DNA of 64,000 nt. It comes from JBBRHH01 sp963788015 (GTDB lineage: Bacteria; Planctomycetota; Phycisphaerae; Tepidisphaerales; Tepidisphaeraceae). The position numbers and the translations under genes were made by a program. The notes under the pieces were generated by a model that worked only from the letters and a program-made list of their open reading frames with translations, made no database searches and was not told the DNA's origin. Positions 26,366 to 36,288 of this stretch are shown piece by piece. The stretch is taken from assembly GCA_963788015.1 (NCBI GenBank), contig CAWBEY010000012.1:1860001-1924000 (forward strand). The letters are read 5' to 3'. Positions within the stretch are counted from its first letter, which is position 1, and each line of letters starts with the position of its first letter.

Positions 26366-27499
26366 TCAGGCGACCGCAAGCTCCATCGCCTCGGCCGCGG
26401 CGACAGAGGCGGCAAGTTCTTCCAGCTTTTCCATGCGCCGTTTCATGGCCAGCGTGGGTTCAAGTCCCGCCACCCGCAGCATGTGAGCCCAGCGATAAAC
26501 CCAGTCGTGCATGCGCAGGCTGTTGACCACGTTGTCCCGGCGGATGCGCTCCAGTCTGTCAGGCTGTCGATCCAGATCGGCGATAAAATCCGCAACATCT
26601 GTCGAGTCATACGGAAGCTTGATGACCGAATCCGGCCAGTTCATGTAGCGGTCAAAACCCAGGCACTCGGGAGGATCGCCCACCATCACGGCCCCGCCGG
26701 CCGCGCCTTCCATGAACCGAATCCCCAATTCCTCCTGATCGCCCCGATGCTCAGTGGCGTTGACCTTCGGCTTGTTGGCCAGGAAATAGCGGCTGCGCTC
26801 GATGAGGTTGGCCAGGTGGTCGCGGTGATCGCGGTAGTTCAAAACGCTTTTGAACGACGCGGTGTCGTAGAAGTAGAAGAAATCTTTTTGCCGCGAGAGC
26901 TCCAGAAGCGCCTGATGCGTCTTGTCCGACCGCCGGCCCATGCTGAGGAAGTCGATGGTACGCGGGAGGTTCTCAGGGTGCGGGCAGAAGCGGAACATAT
27001 CAACCCCGGCCGCCTCCCATTCACACGGCACGCCCAGCAGGTTCTGAAGCGGCTGACACGTCTTGGAGGAGTGGGTCAGGATATGGTCAAACTGCTTCAG
27101 CGGCTCAAGGGTCTTGTGGTAGATCAGGTCCTTGAGCCAGATCTCCTCAATGAAAACCACCGCCTTCGCACTACGCTCGCGCCAGCCTTGCACGCTGTTG
27201 AGCAAGGTGACATCACGCGGATGCTGCACCACCACAAAGCACATGTCATAGCGCCCTTCCACTTTGACTGGCTCGATCTTTCGGTCCCGGCTAATGGAGA
27301 TGCGCGTCATGCGATGCAGCTTATTGAGAACCCGCCGGGACAAGCCGCCCTGCGCGACTGGCCTCAGCGGCGGCGAGACAAGCTCGGCGGAGTCCACGGC
27401 TGCAATAACGTCTTCGAATTCGTTTTGTGCGCACCGGCAGACGCTCGGCTGACAGAGCCGCGGCGAGATTAACAGGATGCGAGCGTCCTTCTGGTTCAT
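26366..27499 (-). CDS. Glycosyltransferase, CgeB-like GT-B family
   Basis: A 377-residue protein with the C-terminal layout of CgeB-like glycosyltransferases: FLSMGRRSDKTHQALLELS, RYFLANKPKVN, EELGIRFMEGAAGGAVMVGD and PYDSTDVADFI. ATG 27499 has AGGGAAAG just upstream and removes an eight-residue leader. There is no signal peptide or membrane helix. It is packed between rfbD and a GT2 gene on the same strand. Donor and acceptor are unknown. Confidence 0.8.
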   Translation of the reverse strand: MNQKDARILLISPRLCQPSVCRCAQNEFEDVIAAVDSAELVSPPLRPVAQGGLSRRVLNKLHRMTRISISRDRKIEPVKVEGRYDMCFVVVQHPRDVTLLNSVQGWRERSAKAVVFIEEIWLKDLIYHKTLEPLKQFDHILTHSSKTCQPLQNLLGVPCEWEAAGVDMFRFCPHPENLPRTIDFLSMGRRSDKTHQALLELSRQKDFFYFYDTASFKSVLNYRDHRDHLANLIERSRYFLANKPKVNATEHRGDQEELGIRFMEGAAGGAVMVGDPPECLGFDRYMNWPDSVIKLPYDSTDVADFIADLDRQPDRLERIRRDNVVNSLRMHDWVYRWAHMLRVAGLEPTLAMKRRMEKLEELAASVAAAEAMELAVA

Positions 27500-27529
27500 G
27501 ATCTTTCCCTCACGCGAATGCACACATTC

Positions 27530-28484
27530 TCAAGCGCGATCCGTCGCGCCTGCCCCTCCACTCAAACCCAGCAGCTTTCCCGCAAGCTCCGAAAGATAAG
27601 CAGGAAAACCACGCGGATATTTCCTGACCATCACCCACATCACCCGGACGGCGGCCGGCAGCCTGCCCTTTTTTATGTTCGCGGCCATCTCATAAGCCAG
27701 ATAAGGGCCAAACAATTTCCGCCAGTACGACTTCCCCCGTGCGCAGGCCGCCCGCAGTTGCGGGTCGCCGCACGTGATCTCGCTCTGCGCGTCCAAAGCC
27801 CGTTCAGTCAGCGACAGCATCATCGCCACCTTGTTCGAGTTGTTCGCGCCATGCTGGCGATATTCGACGATCACCTGGTTGTGGCAATGGATCGGAAAGC
27901 GGTGGGCCAGCCGCAGGTAAAGGTCGTAATCGTCAGCCGGCGCCAGATGCTGGCGAAACGGGCCAACGGCCTCAATCGCCTCGCGCCGAAAGATGGCCAC
28001 CGACGGCGGCACCAGCGACGCCCGCCCTTCCAGCAATGTCCGAAACTCCGCCCGCTCCACCTGGTTCTGAACCGGCCCATTCAAATGCCCCAGGGAGTCA
28101 ATCGGCCAATACAAGCCGTAGACAAACGCGCAATGTCGGATGCTCAGTTAGACTTTCGACACCTATCTTGATGGCGTCGGGCAACATAACATCGTCGGCG
28201 TCGAGAAACACCAGAAGCTCGCCAGCAGATTCGGCCATGCCCCGATTGCGGGCAGAGGCAACGCCGGCGTTTTCCTGCACGACAACTCGAACGCGCCCAT
28301 CCCGCTCCGCAAAAGTCCGAGCAATGCTGGCCGACGCGTCAGGCGAACCATCGTCCACGACAACCACCTCTAGCGATGCATAAGACTGCCGCAAAACGCT
28401 CTCCAGCGTGAGCGCGAGAAACCGCTCCGAGCGATAGCACGGGATGATCACCGAGACCAGAGGTTGCTGCGTCAGGTTCATCAT
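27530..28484 (-). CDS. Glycosyltransferase family 2, frameshift near 28127
   Basis: A GT-A transferase. The front half starts at ATG 28484 (MMNLTQQPLVSVIIPCYRSER) with VVVVDDGSPDAS, NAGVASARNRG and LLVFLDADDVMLPD. It breaks after EHPTLR near 28127. The second half continues in another frame as FVYGLYWPIDSL, VPPSVAIFRREAIEAVGPF, APADDYDLYLRL and YRQHGANNS, all normal for family 2. A one-base indel in CGCGTTTGTC joins them. The start is six bases after the ligase stop. Confidence 0.88.
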
Positions 28485-28489
28485 GGCGA

Positions 28490-29891
28490 TCAGGCAGTGT
28501 GGATCATGGGCGCCATCGCCCGCCGGCGGTGTCTGGCGTGAACGATGGGCTTGGCCACGGGCACGCGATAGCGCAGCACGCACGCGCCGCCTACCGCGCC
28601 GGCGGCCAGGCCAAATATGGGCGATGTCATCGCGTTGGCAAGACAATCCAAGCTGTAGAGCGGCAACAGGATCGCCAGCACCGCCGCTGGAGCCAGCGCA
28701 GGCATCGACCAGAGCGTGAGCCGATACCGCCACCACAGCGCCAGGCACGGCACAATCATCACGGCCGCAAAGGAGCCCAGGCCAACGATCCCGTTGTTAC
28801 CCAGGAAAATAACCCACATGCCGTCGGTGATCGAAACGTCATTCCCCTCTTCGTCTTGCACGCGCGCCCGGCCCCAGCCCGACCAGCCAAGCCACGGCTG
28901 ACGCAGGGCCTTTGCAACAAGCTGATCTTCATTGATCACACGCGTTCGCACCGAGTCGGCCCGCTCGGGACTGATCCAGGTGCGGGTAAGATCGACCAGC
29001 TTCTTGCCGTCCAGATCGCCCGTGGAGCGTACCACCATGTAAAGAGGAGCGGCGGCCAAAAGCAAAATAAGAAACGCCCCGTTCCGCCACCAGCGGAGAG
29101 AGCAAAGAACGCCAAGCCCCGCCACCATCAGCAGCGAATGCGCCGACAGACCGGCACAAAACCGTCGTGATAAACAGCGCCAGCGTCAGCCAGAAAGTGC
29201 TCATGCCCAGGAGGCGGGGCAGCGCGCCCGTCAGCCAGAGCCATGCACCAACGAGCGTGGCGCAGGCCATAAACATCGCAACCGCCAAACCGTGCTGCAT
29301 GAAAACCATCGGGCGAAACGCGCCGCCTTCGCGAATGGTCTGCTGAAACTCATGCTGATAGAAGCCGTAAACCCAGTTGTGAAACTGCGGGCTTAACCGG
29401 ATTTCAAGCAGGCAGAACGGCATGTAGACCAGACCGGCCAGGAGCAGGGCCACGGCCAATTGGCGAAGCGCCGGCAAATCACCCATGTAGCACCGGCCGA
29501 CGAAATAGATCAGGCCCCACTCCATCATGCGGTTGGTCATCTCCGCCAAACCATCTTTCGGGCCCAGACCATTTGCGATGCTGGAGAAAAACGCACTGAG
29601 GCAAAAGAGGCACATCGGCAAATCCACAAGGCGAGGGCGATACGCCATCATCGGCTTGGGGTCGAGGCAAACGGCCGCCAGAAAAATGCCCAGGGAGATG
29701 CTGGTAATTTTATTGAAGAGCAGGAGCGGGATGGGAATGCTGAGGGAGGCAATGGGGAGAAACAACCACCCGATCAGGAGCGAAAAGAGGATGGCGCGCC
29801 TGGAAGGAAAAATCCAGAACATCACGAAGCAGAACGGGATAAACCCGAACAGCATGGCCTTGATGAGAAGGGAATTCATGGCCGGGTCCAT
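28490..29891 (-). CDS. O-antigen ligase/polymerase-like membrane protein, frameshift near 29140
   Basis: A polytopic protein (about ten or more helices) of the Wzy/O-antigen ligase type. It has the cytoplasmic entry PRLVDLPMCLFCLSAFFSS, then FRPMVFMQHGLAVAMFM, and a large loop with RTRVINEDQLVAKALRQPWLG and GWGRARVQDEEG, where conserved arginines and the PWLGWG-type motif sit. The frame from the TGATG overlap at 29891 breaks near 29140 (VLCRSVGA). It resumes as HSLLMVAGLGVLCSLRWWRNG. It should polymerise or transfer lipid-linked glycan at the outer face of the inner membrane. Confidence 0.83.
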
Positions 29892-31437
29892 CAGGCGGCC
29901 TTCCTTTCCCGCATCGCAGCCTTCAGACGCAGGCCAGCCCACAACGACGCGCCACCCACGGCAAACGCGCCAACCGCCACGCCAATCAACTGCGCTGTGT
30001 GAACGCTAACGAAATGAGCAGCGGCAAACGGAACAAAAAGACTAACAGCCGCAAGAAGACCCAGGAGCGCTGTGTACGAAAGATCCTGAAGAAGGATCGG
30101 GATCCCTTGACGGGCCATGGCGTGTTGCACCACGAGATGCCCGGCCAGATTGCCGGCAGAGCATCCAAGAATAAAGCCGGCCACGCCGGCAGTAGGGCTC
30201 AGACGCTGGCCCAGATAAAACCCCCCTACCGCACCGATGACCGTAACGATCAGGTTGGCAATGTTGCTGAAGGCAAGTGCCCGAGTGTCGCCACGGGCAA
30301 GTAGGGCGCGGTCGGCTGACATCTGCAGGATATAGATCCATATCCCGACGGCCGCCAACTGCCCCATGAAGCCCGCCTGCTGATAGCGGGCATCATAGAA
30401 AAGATTGAAAAACGCCGGCGCCCCGACGGTGAATGCAAGCGTGGCCGCGACGCCCGCCGGCAGGATCAGATGCCGCGCGTGCAGCAGGCTTGCACGCATT
30501 CTGCTGGCCGCATCTTCCCCGCGCGACAGCATCGGAAAAATGATCATGTGGCACAGTTGTGCCAGAATATCCGATGGAATCTTCACCATGTTGGTGGCGA
30601 TGGAGTAAACCCCCAGCACCGCCACCGGCGCCATCTTGGCCAGCATCAGCTTGTCGCTCTGCATTGCGAAGAACGTCACGGCCGTGCTTACAAATATCCA
30701 CTTGCCAAAGTGGAACAACTCGCGTGCAACGCCGCGGTCCCAGTGGAACCGGTTGCGATACCCTTTGATGACGACGTGACTCAACGCAACATAAACGGCC
30801 CGCCCGATCAATCCCCCGCCCACCAGCGCCCAGACAGAGTGGGTCAACCTGGCCCAGACAATCATGGCGACCGTGGTCACGACGACCTGCGTAAGCCCAA
30901 GCATGGCGCCCGTGCCCATGCGCAGGTGCCGCATCAACGTCCAGACGGACGTGGAGGTCAGGCCGATAAGCAGATTGCCGATGCCCGCCACCGGAATCAG
31001 ATAAAGCAGCTGCGGCTGCTTGTAATAATGCGCCAGCGGCCAGGCGATCGCGCCGCAGACGCCCCAGAGCAGAAACCCACGGATGACATTTGTCGTCCAG
31101 ACCGTATTAAGAAAAACCTTCTCATCCCCACGTTTGCTCTGGATGATCGCCCAGATGATCCCTGTGTCGGACAGTACATCGAGAGCAGTGATAAGCGTCG
31201 CGACGATGGAGGCCAGGCCAAAGGCATCCGGAAACAACAGCCGGGAGAGCACCATGTTCCCGCCAAGCGCAGCACCATGGTGATGGCGGTGCTGAGGAGG
31301 GTCAGCGCGGAGCCGCGCACCACCTTGCTATGCATCGATGCGGGCGCGGGGCTCTGGGGAGACGAAGTCTCCACGGCCGCCGGCGCATCGGGAGCCATTA
31401 GCTCGTCCGGGCAAATTGGACTAACCGTTTGCGTCAT
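29891..31437 (-). CDS. Polysaccharide flippase (Wzx/MATE-like), frameshift near 31260
   Basis: A membrane protein with about 12-14 helices expected to flip lipid-linked repeats. The N-terminal 58 residues (ATG 31437) end at ITMVLRLAG and switch frame near 31260 (TTGGCGGGAACATGG). They continue as NMVLSRLLFPDAFGLASIVATL, a hallmark of Wzx-type flippases. Later landmarks are SDTGIIWAIIQ, FGKWIFVSTAVTFFAMQSDKLML and LGVYSIATNMVKIPSDIL. Its stop overlaps the ligase start (TGATG). Confidence 0.9.
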
Positions 31438-31462
31438 GGGTAACGGGAAGAATTTCGAGTCG

Positions 31463-32740
31463 CTAGACGGTGACGAGCGCCGCTTCCGGCATCGTTCGTT
31501 TCACGCGCAGGCCAAGGTTCGCCTGCGCAAGCTTCGCGATGTGCCGGCCGATGCTGATCGACGCCGTCGCGGCCGGCGATGGCGCGTTCAGCACGTGAAC
31601 CATCCGCTGGGCAACCTGAATCCGAAAATCGTCAACCAGCGCCCCATTTCTGTCGAGTGCCTGGGCGCGCACGCCAGCACCGCCCGGCTCAATATCCGCC
31701 AGTTCCAGCGCAGGCAGCAGCGTTTGAAGTGCCTTAAGAAAAGCCCGTTTGCTCATGGATCGGTAAAGCTCCCCCATGCCGGTCTTCCAATATTTCCTGA
31801 CCATCCGCCAGAACCCGCCATAACTGCCGAGGCCAAGGGTATCCCGCATCGAAAAACTGGTCCTACGATAACCATGCCGGGCAAGGGCAAGCACCGCATT
31901 GGGTCCGGCTTCCACCCCGCCATGGATCATGCGCGTGAAATGGACACCAAGAAATGGAAACCGTGAATCAGGAACGGGATAAATAAGATTGTTGACCAGC
32001 GACGCTTTGCCCGCCACAAGCTGATAGTACTCGCCCCGAAACGGGACGATCCGTACTTCAGGCTCCAGGCCGCACATCCGGGCAACCCGGTCCGATTGCA
32101 GGCCGCCGCAATTGATGAGCGCGTCGCATTCAAACTCAGCCTGATCCGTTTGAAGGATGATCGAATCCGGCAGGTGCCGAACGCTTCGCACCTTGTTGTT
32201 CGTAAGCACCTCACCCCCCTGCTCGCGAACAACACTGGCATACGCGGCCGTCACCTGCGAGTAATCCACGATCCCAGTCTCAGGCACGTGCAAACCAGCG
32301 ATGCCCGCGACATTGGGTTCATATTCACGCAGCTCATCACCGCTCAGCCGGCGCATGCCCGACAGGCCATTGGCCAATCCCCGGCGTTCCAGTTCCGCGA
32401 GCGCGGGAAGTTCTTCTTCCCGCGTGGCCACCACAATCTTCCCGCACCGCTCGTGAGCAACGTTGTGCTCGACGCAAAACTGGTACATCTCATCCCGGCC
32501 GCTCGTGCAGAGGCGGGCTTTCAGCGAACCGGGTTTGTAGTAAAGCCCCGAATGAATCACGCCGCTGTTATGCCCGGTCTGATGGGCCGCAAGCTTTTTC
32601 TCCGCTTCCAGCACGACCAGAGAAACATCAGAAGATTCAAGCAGCGCCTTGGCGGTGGCCATGCCAACCGCGCCGCCGCCGATGATGGCAACGTCAAACC
32701 GGCGGGGGCGCGAGCTGGAAAAATTGGTGGCGGTGTTCAC
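31463..32740 (-). CDS. lhgO: L-2-hydroxyglutarate oxidase-like FAD enzyme
   Basis: A 425-residue FAD-dependent oxidase of the LhgO/DAO superfamily that oxidises L-2-hydroxyglutarate to 2-oxoglutarate in known members. The FAD-binding VAIIGGGAVGMATAKAL is followed by the family's HQTGHNSGVIHSGLYYKPGS, then VPETGIVDYSQVTAAYA, FRGEYYQLV and LGVHFTRMI. The C-terminus (NAPSPAATASISIGRHIAK) is normal. Its place inside a polysaccharide operon, next to a 2-oxoglutarate-oxygenase-like gene, is unexpected; it may act on a sugar acid instead (inference). Confidence 0.88.
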   Translation of the reverse strand: MNTATNFSSSRPRRFDVAIIGGGAVGMATAKALLESSDVSLVVLEAEKKLAAHQTGHNSGVIHSGLYYKPGSLKARLCTSGRDEMYQFCVEHNVAHERCGKIVVATREEELPALAELERRGLANGLSGMRRLSGDELREYEPNVAGIAGLHVPETGIVDYSQVTAAYASVVREQGGEVLTNNKVRSVRHLPDSIILQTDQAEFECDALINCGGLQSDRVARMCGLEPEVRIVPFRGEYYQLVAGKASLVNNLIYPVPDSRFPFLGVHFTRMIHGGVEAGPNAVLALARHGYRRTSFSMRDTLGLGSYGGFWRMVRKYWKTGMGELYRSMSKRAFLKALQTLLPALELADIEPGGAGVRAQALDRNGALVDDFRIQVAQRMVHVLNAPSPAATASISIGRHIAKLAQANLGLRVKRTMPEAALVTV

Positions 32741-32773
32741 GTTTGATCCTGCTCGACAGCCCGGCTTAAACAG

Positions 32774-33701
32774 TTACCGCGCGGCCGCCAACTCCGGCTT
32801 GAATACCTTCCAGTCTTCATCAACCACGCCCGTGTCATACGTCGAGACGATTTCTTCCGGCATGCGCTGCAGATCGCTGCCACGCATAAAGTCGCGCAGC
32901 GACGTGCCGGTGCAGGCCGAATCAAGATTGGGTGCGCCGCCTTTGCTGAGCACTTCATCCAGATGAACGGTGCGGAAGTCGATGCTGTAACGCGCTCGCC
33001 CCGAATCATTAGGAACGGTCGAATGCAACTGGGCGGCCGAGAAAAGCTGCACGCCGCCGGCGGGGGTGATCAGGCGAATCTGCGGATCAAGCTTCACCGG
33101 CTCTTCGGGCTTGGGCTGCTTGCGCGTGTCTGTCTTGATCTGCGCCGCCGCATTCTTTCGGCCGGTGCTGTTCCACTCGTAGTAGTTAAAAGTGGCTGAG
33201 CCATTCTTTAGCGGCGTCGTCCAATACTCCGGATGAAATGCCATCGACTGCTCGGTCTGAATATCATAAATCGGCACCCACCAGTTGATCTGCGACTGCG
33301 GCGCTGAGTACCACGTGTCGCGATGCGGATGATGCGCATACCCCACGCCGCTGGTCAGATACCCATCGCTGGTCACCATGCGCAGCGCGGAACGTCGAGA
33401 TACGTGCGGTCCATGTCGCAGCCAAACTCCGCGAGAATGCCCTGGATAATTTTCTTGGTCTCAGGGTGATGAATGAAACGGGGCTTGAGGGTGCGCAAAT
33501 CTCAACGTATTTTTCAACCGGCATGTGAAACTGCGCCAGGCTCGGGTCGATCCCGCCAAAAGCTTCTTCGATCATCGTGCGGGCGTGCTCGATCAGGCGA
33601 AGCATGCTCGGCTTCGGCGAGTAAACAAAAAGCTGGCCGCCGTACAACCCTTTGCGGCGGTCCTGATCGCTGGATTTTGAATCGTAATAAACAGTATTCA
33701 T
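32774..33701 (-). CDS. PhyH-like Fe(II)/2-oxoglutarate dioxygenase, two frameshifts
   Basis: An approximately 308-residue non-heme iron dioxygenase candidate. From ATG 33701: SSDQDRRKGLYGGQLFVYSP, then MPVEKYVEI. The frame switches near 33495 to RTLKPRFIHHPETKKIIQG and FGCDMDRTYLDVPR. It switches again near 33390 to RMVTSDGYLTSGVGYAHHPHRDTW. The HxD iron site is HRD and the distal residues lie around NDSGRARYSIDFRTV. Such proteins sit in many surface-glycan loci, where they probably hydroxylate a sugar or lipid (inference). It lies between lhgO and two C-methyltransferases. Confidence 0.78.
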
Positions 33702-33749
33702 CGCATTTTCTCCCTGCTCCCATCCGGAAGCGCTTTTGTTGATGTTGTT

Positions 33750-34979
33750 CTAATCGACACCGACAGCGAGCAATTTTGCATTAACGCCAAGTTGATCCAG
33801 GTCACGCTGGATTTCACGGCAGTAAATCGGGTTCATCACGATCACGTAATCAGGCTGGTATTCGGCCAGGAACTTCGGCCCCACGATAAGATGCCCCGTG
33901 CCCGGCATGTACTTGCCCTGGCGATGCGGGTTAATGTCCACCACGTATTCGATCTCGCTGTTCAGTCCCAATGTCGTCAGGAAAGAAACGGCCTTCGAAA
34001 GGGCTCCCCACAGCACAACTCTTTGGCCGCCAGCTGCAATGTCACGAACGCGCCTGCGCCATCGCTCAAGCTCACCAGCAATTGTGTTCGCATAAGTTGC
34101 CACCAGATCAGCCATCTCATCCAGATCATCTTCCAGCTCAAAACTCGCCGTCGTGATATGATCGACAGGCCGGGCGGCGATAAGGAGATACTGATCCCCA
34201 TAATCCCGCTCCAGCTCGACGACTTCAAATCCCGTTGACCGAAATAGCCGCGCCAGCGACCCCGGGCTGAAGTAGGAGCAATGCTCGTAATAAATGTCCC
34301 AGAACGCTCGTTCCCGAAGCACCCGTACCACATCCGGCAATTCAAAAAGAACCAGCGTCTCTTTGCGCCCGCCAATGGCGGAACGAATGCCGCGCATAAA
34401 CGAACGGGTGGGGGCGATATGCTCAAGCGTGTGGCGGCAGAGCACCACGTCGGCCGCCAGATGCGCATATTTCTCGCAATACAGGTCCTGCACAAAGCTG
34501 ACGCGCTCCCGCATGTGCGGCGGAATACGCTCCGGCTGGCAGCTTGGATCAACGCCAATGCCTTTGTTGTCGCCGGCCTCGCAAAGCAGCATCAGGAAGT
34601 CCCCCTTGCCGCACCCAATCTCCAGAACAGTCTGATTGCGCACGTTGTAGCGCTCCACCCATCGCCGCGCGAGCGATTGGGCGAACGTGTTAAACGTGGG
34701 CGAGAAAGCCTGCGACTCCTCGCAATTGGAAGAGTACTCATGGACGCTGGAATCGAAGACGGCATTAAACACAAAGCCGCACGCAGGACAGTGCGCCAGT
34801 TGCAGGTGCCCGCGTGGATAAGCACGCGCCTCCGCCGCGCTCTTCATCTGAATAGTGCTGTGAACCGGAATCTGATTGGCTCGATAAAACTCGCGCGCTT
34901 CCCCTGCCATGCAATTCGGGCACGTCGTGCCGCTCTTGCCAGCCTCAATCAAAGTAGCTTGTGGACTCAATACGCTCAT
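33750..34979 (-). CDS. SAM-dependent C-methyltransferase with N-terminal zinc motif
   Basis: A 409-residue sugar C-methyltransferase-type protein. The N-terminal CPNCMAG and HCPACGFVFN look like a zinc ribbon. The SAM site is VLEIGCGKGDFLMLLCEAG, then VVLCRHTLEHI and FELPDVVRVL. The C-terminal Rossmann-like part (VVLWGALSKAVSFLTTL, YVVDINPHRQGKYMPGTG, YVIVMNPIY) is that of C-methyltransferases acting on NDP-ketosugars. It resembles its neighbour at 34982 in the C-terminal part, so the two are paralogs. It probably methylates a CDP- or dTDP-sugar for the glycan. Confidence 0.87.
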   Translation of the reverse strand: MSVLSPQATLIEAGKSGTTCPNCMAGEAREFYRANQIPVHSTIQMKSAAEARAYPRGHLQLAHCPACGFVFNAVFDSSVHEYSSNCEESQAFSPTFNTFAQSLARRWVERYNVRNQTVLEIGCGKGDFLMLLCEAGDNKGIGVDPSCQPERIPPHMRERVSFVQDLYCEKYAHLAADVVLCRHTLEHIAPTRSFMRGIRSAIGGRKETLVLFELPDVVRVLRERAFWDIYYEHCSYFSPGSLARLFRSTGFEVVELERDYGDQYLLIAARPVDHITTASFELEDDLDEMADLVATYANTIAGELERWRRRVRDIAAGGQRVVLWGALSKAVSFLTTLGLNSEIEYVVDINPHRQGKYMPGTGHLIVGPKFLAEYQPDYVIVMNPIYCREIQRDLDQLGVNAKLLAVGVD

Positions 34980-34981
34980 TG

Positions 34982-36229
34982 TTACACAATGACAGGCGAC
35001 GGGATCGGGACAATAAAGCGGCCGCCCTTTTTGCGATACCCATCCTGCTGGGCAAGGATTTCATCCTTAAAATTCCACGGCAGCAGCAGCACATAATCCG
35101 GCATCTCCGCCGCCAACTTCGCTGGATCGTGAATCGGAATCCGCACCCCTGGCATAAACTTCCCCTGCTTGTGAATGTTGCGATCCACCACGTACTCGAT
35201 GGTCTCGCGCCCCAGGCCGACGTAGTTCACCATCGTGCTCCCCTTGGCGGCCGCACCATACGCCGCGATGGTCTTGCCGTCGTTTTTGAGCTCGATGCAC
35301 AGCGCCCGCAATGCAGTGCGCAGCGCCTCCACTTCCCGGCCAAAGCTCTGGTAGTACGGATACTGATCAATCCCCAGCCGCTTTTCCTCTTCCAGAAGGC
35401 TGGTCACGGCCGGCTGGACGTTCTCCTTCTTTTCAATGTAAAGCCGCAGCGACCCGCCATGAATCGACAACCGCTCCACGTTCACAAGATACAAACCATG
35501 CCTGCGGAAGAGACGGTCGATCGCCGTCGCCGAAAAATAGCAAAGATGTTCGTGGTAGATGGTGTCGAATTCCCGGTGGTCGATCAGGTTGCGCACGTAA
35601 GGCACCTCGATCACGGCCACGCCATCGTCCTTCAGAAGGATGCCAATCCCATCCACGAAGCCATTGGTGTCGGCCACGTGCGCCAAAACATTGTTGGCGA
35701 CAATGACATCAGCGCGCTTGTTCTCGCCTTTAAGCTGTGACGCAAGCGTCCGGCCAAAGAAATCACAGAGCGTCGGAACGCCGACCTTCTCCGCCGCCCG
35801 CGCCGGCCCCTGCGCAGGGTCGATGCCCAGAACCGGAATCCCCTTCTCCACAAAGTTTCGCAGCAGATACCCGTCGTTGCTTGCCAATTCCACCACCAGG
35901 CTTTGCGAGTTGAGCTTGCGCGACTCGACAAGGTTCAACGCGTTCTTGCGCGAGTGAGCCAGCAGAGCATCGGAGAACGACGAGTAGTAAGGATAGTCCT
36001 GCCGAAAAAGCGTCTCCGGCGGCACCGTCTCCAGAATCTGCACCAGCGAACACTCAGGACAAAAAGCCACTTCCAGCGGATAGGTCTTCTCGGCGTGCAG
36101 CAATTGCTCGCTGCTCACCAGTCCATCCGCCAGCGGCATGATCCCCAGATCAAGCACCGGCAGCAGCCCCGGATGCGCACAGGATCGGCACGTCGCCCGC
36201 TCATACCGTTGATGATTCGTATCACTCAT
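34982..36229 (-). CDS. SAM-dependent sugar C-methyltransferase (NovU/TylC3 type)
   Basis: A 415-residue protein with the three-part layout of sugar C-methyltransferases: a zinc-binding N-terminus (CRSCAHPGLLPVLDLGIMPLADGLV, split by CPECSLVQ), a methyltransferase core (VVELASNDGYLLRNFVEKG, VIVANNVLAHVAD, EHLCYFSATAIDRLF) and a C-terminal domain (TIAAYGAAAKGSTMVNY, EYVVDRNIHKQGKFMPG, DYVLLLPWNF). With rfbF (37385) and the SDR (36289) it could make a branched CDP-deoxysugar. The stop is two bases before the next gene's start. Confidence 0.9.
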   Translation of the reverse strand: MSDTNHQRYERATCRSCAHPGLLPVLDLGIMPLADGLVSSEQLLHAEKTYPLEVAFCPECSLVQILETVPPETLFRQDYPYYSSFSDALLAHSRKNALNLVESRKLNSQSLVVELASNDGYLLRNFVEKGIPVLGIDPAQGPARAAEKVGVPTLCDFFGRTLASQLKGENKRADVIVANNVLAHVADTNGFVDGIGILLKDDGVAVIEVPYVRNLIDHREFDTIYHEHLCYFSATAIDRLFRRHGLYLVNVERLSIHGGSLRLYIEKKENVQPAVTSLLEEEKRLGIDQYPYYQSFGREVEALRTALRALCIELKNDGKTIAAYGAAAKGSTMVNYVGLGRETIEYVVDRNIHKQGKFMPGVRIPIHDPAKLAAEMPDYVLLLPWNFKDEILAQQDGYRKKGGRFIVPIPSPVIV

Positions 36230-36288
36230 ATTCGCATGTCACGCGCAGGCGCACGTGCTCCGGGTGATTGATGTGTAGTGAATCGTGC

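Noticed and set aside
26333..27472. 379-codon plus-strand open frame antisense to the CgeB-like glycosyltransferase
   Set aside because: No recognisable domain. The minus strand has conserved GT motifs and operon context.
30470..31966. 498-codon plus-strand open frame across the flippase and lhgO
   Set aside because: It spans two convincing minus-strand genes and reads as His/Arg/Gln-rich text, typical of an antisense shadow in GC-rich DNA.
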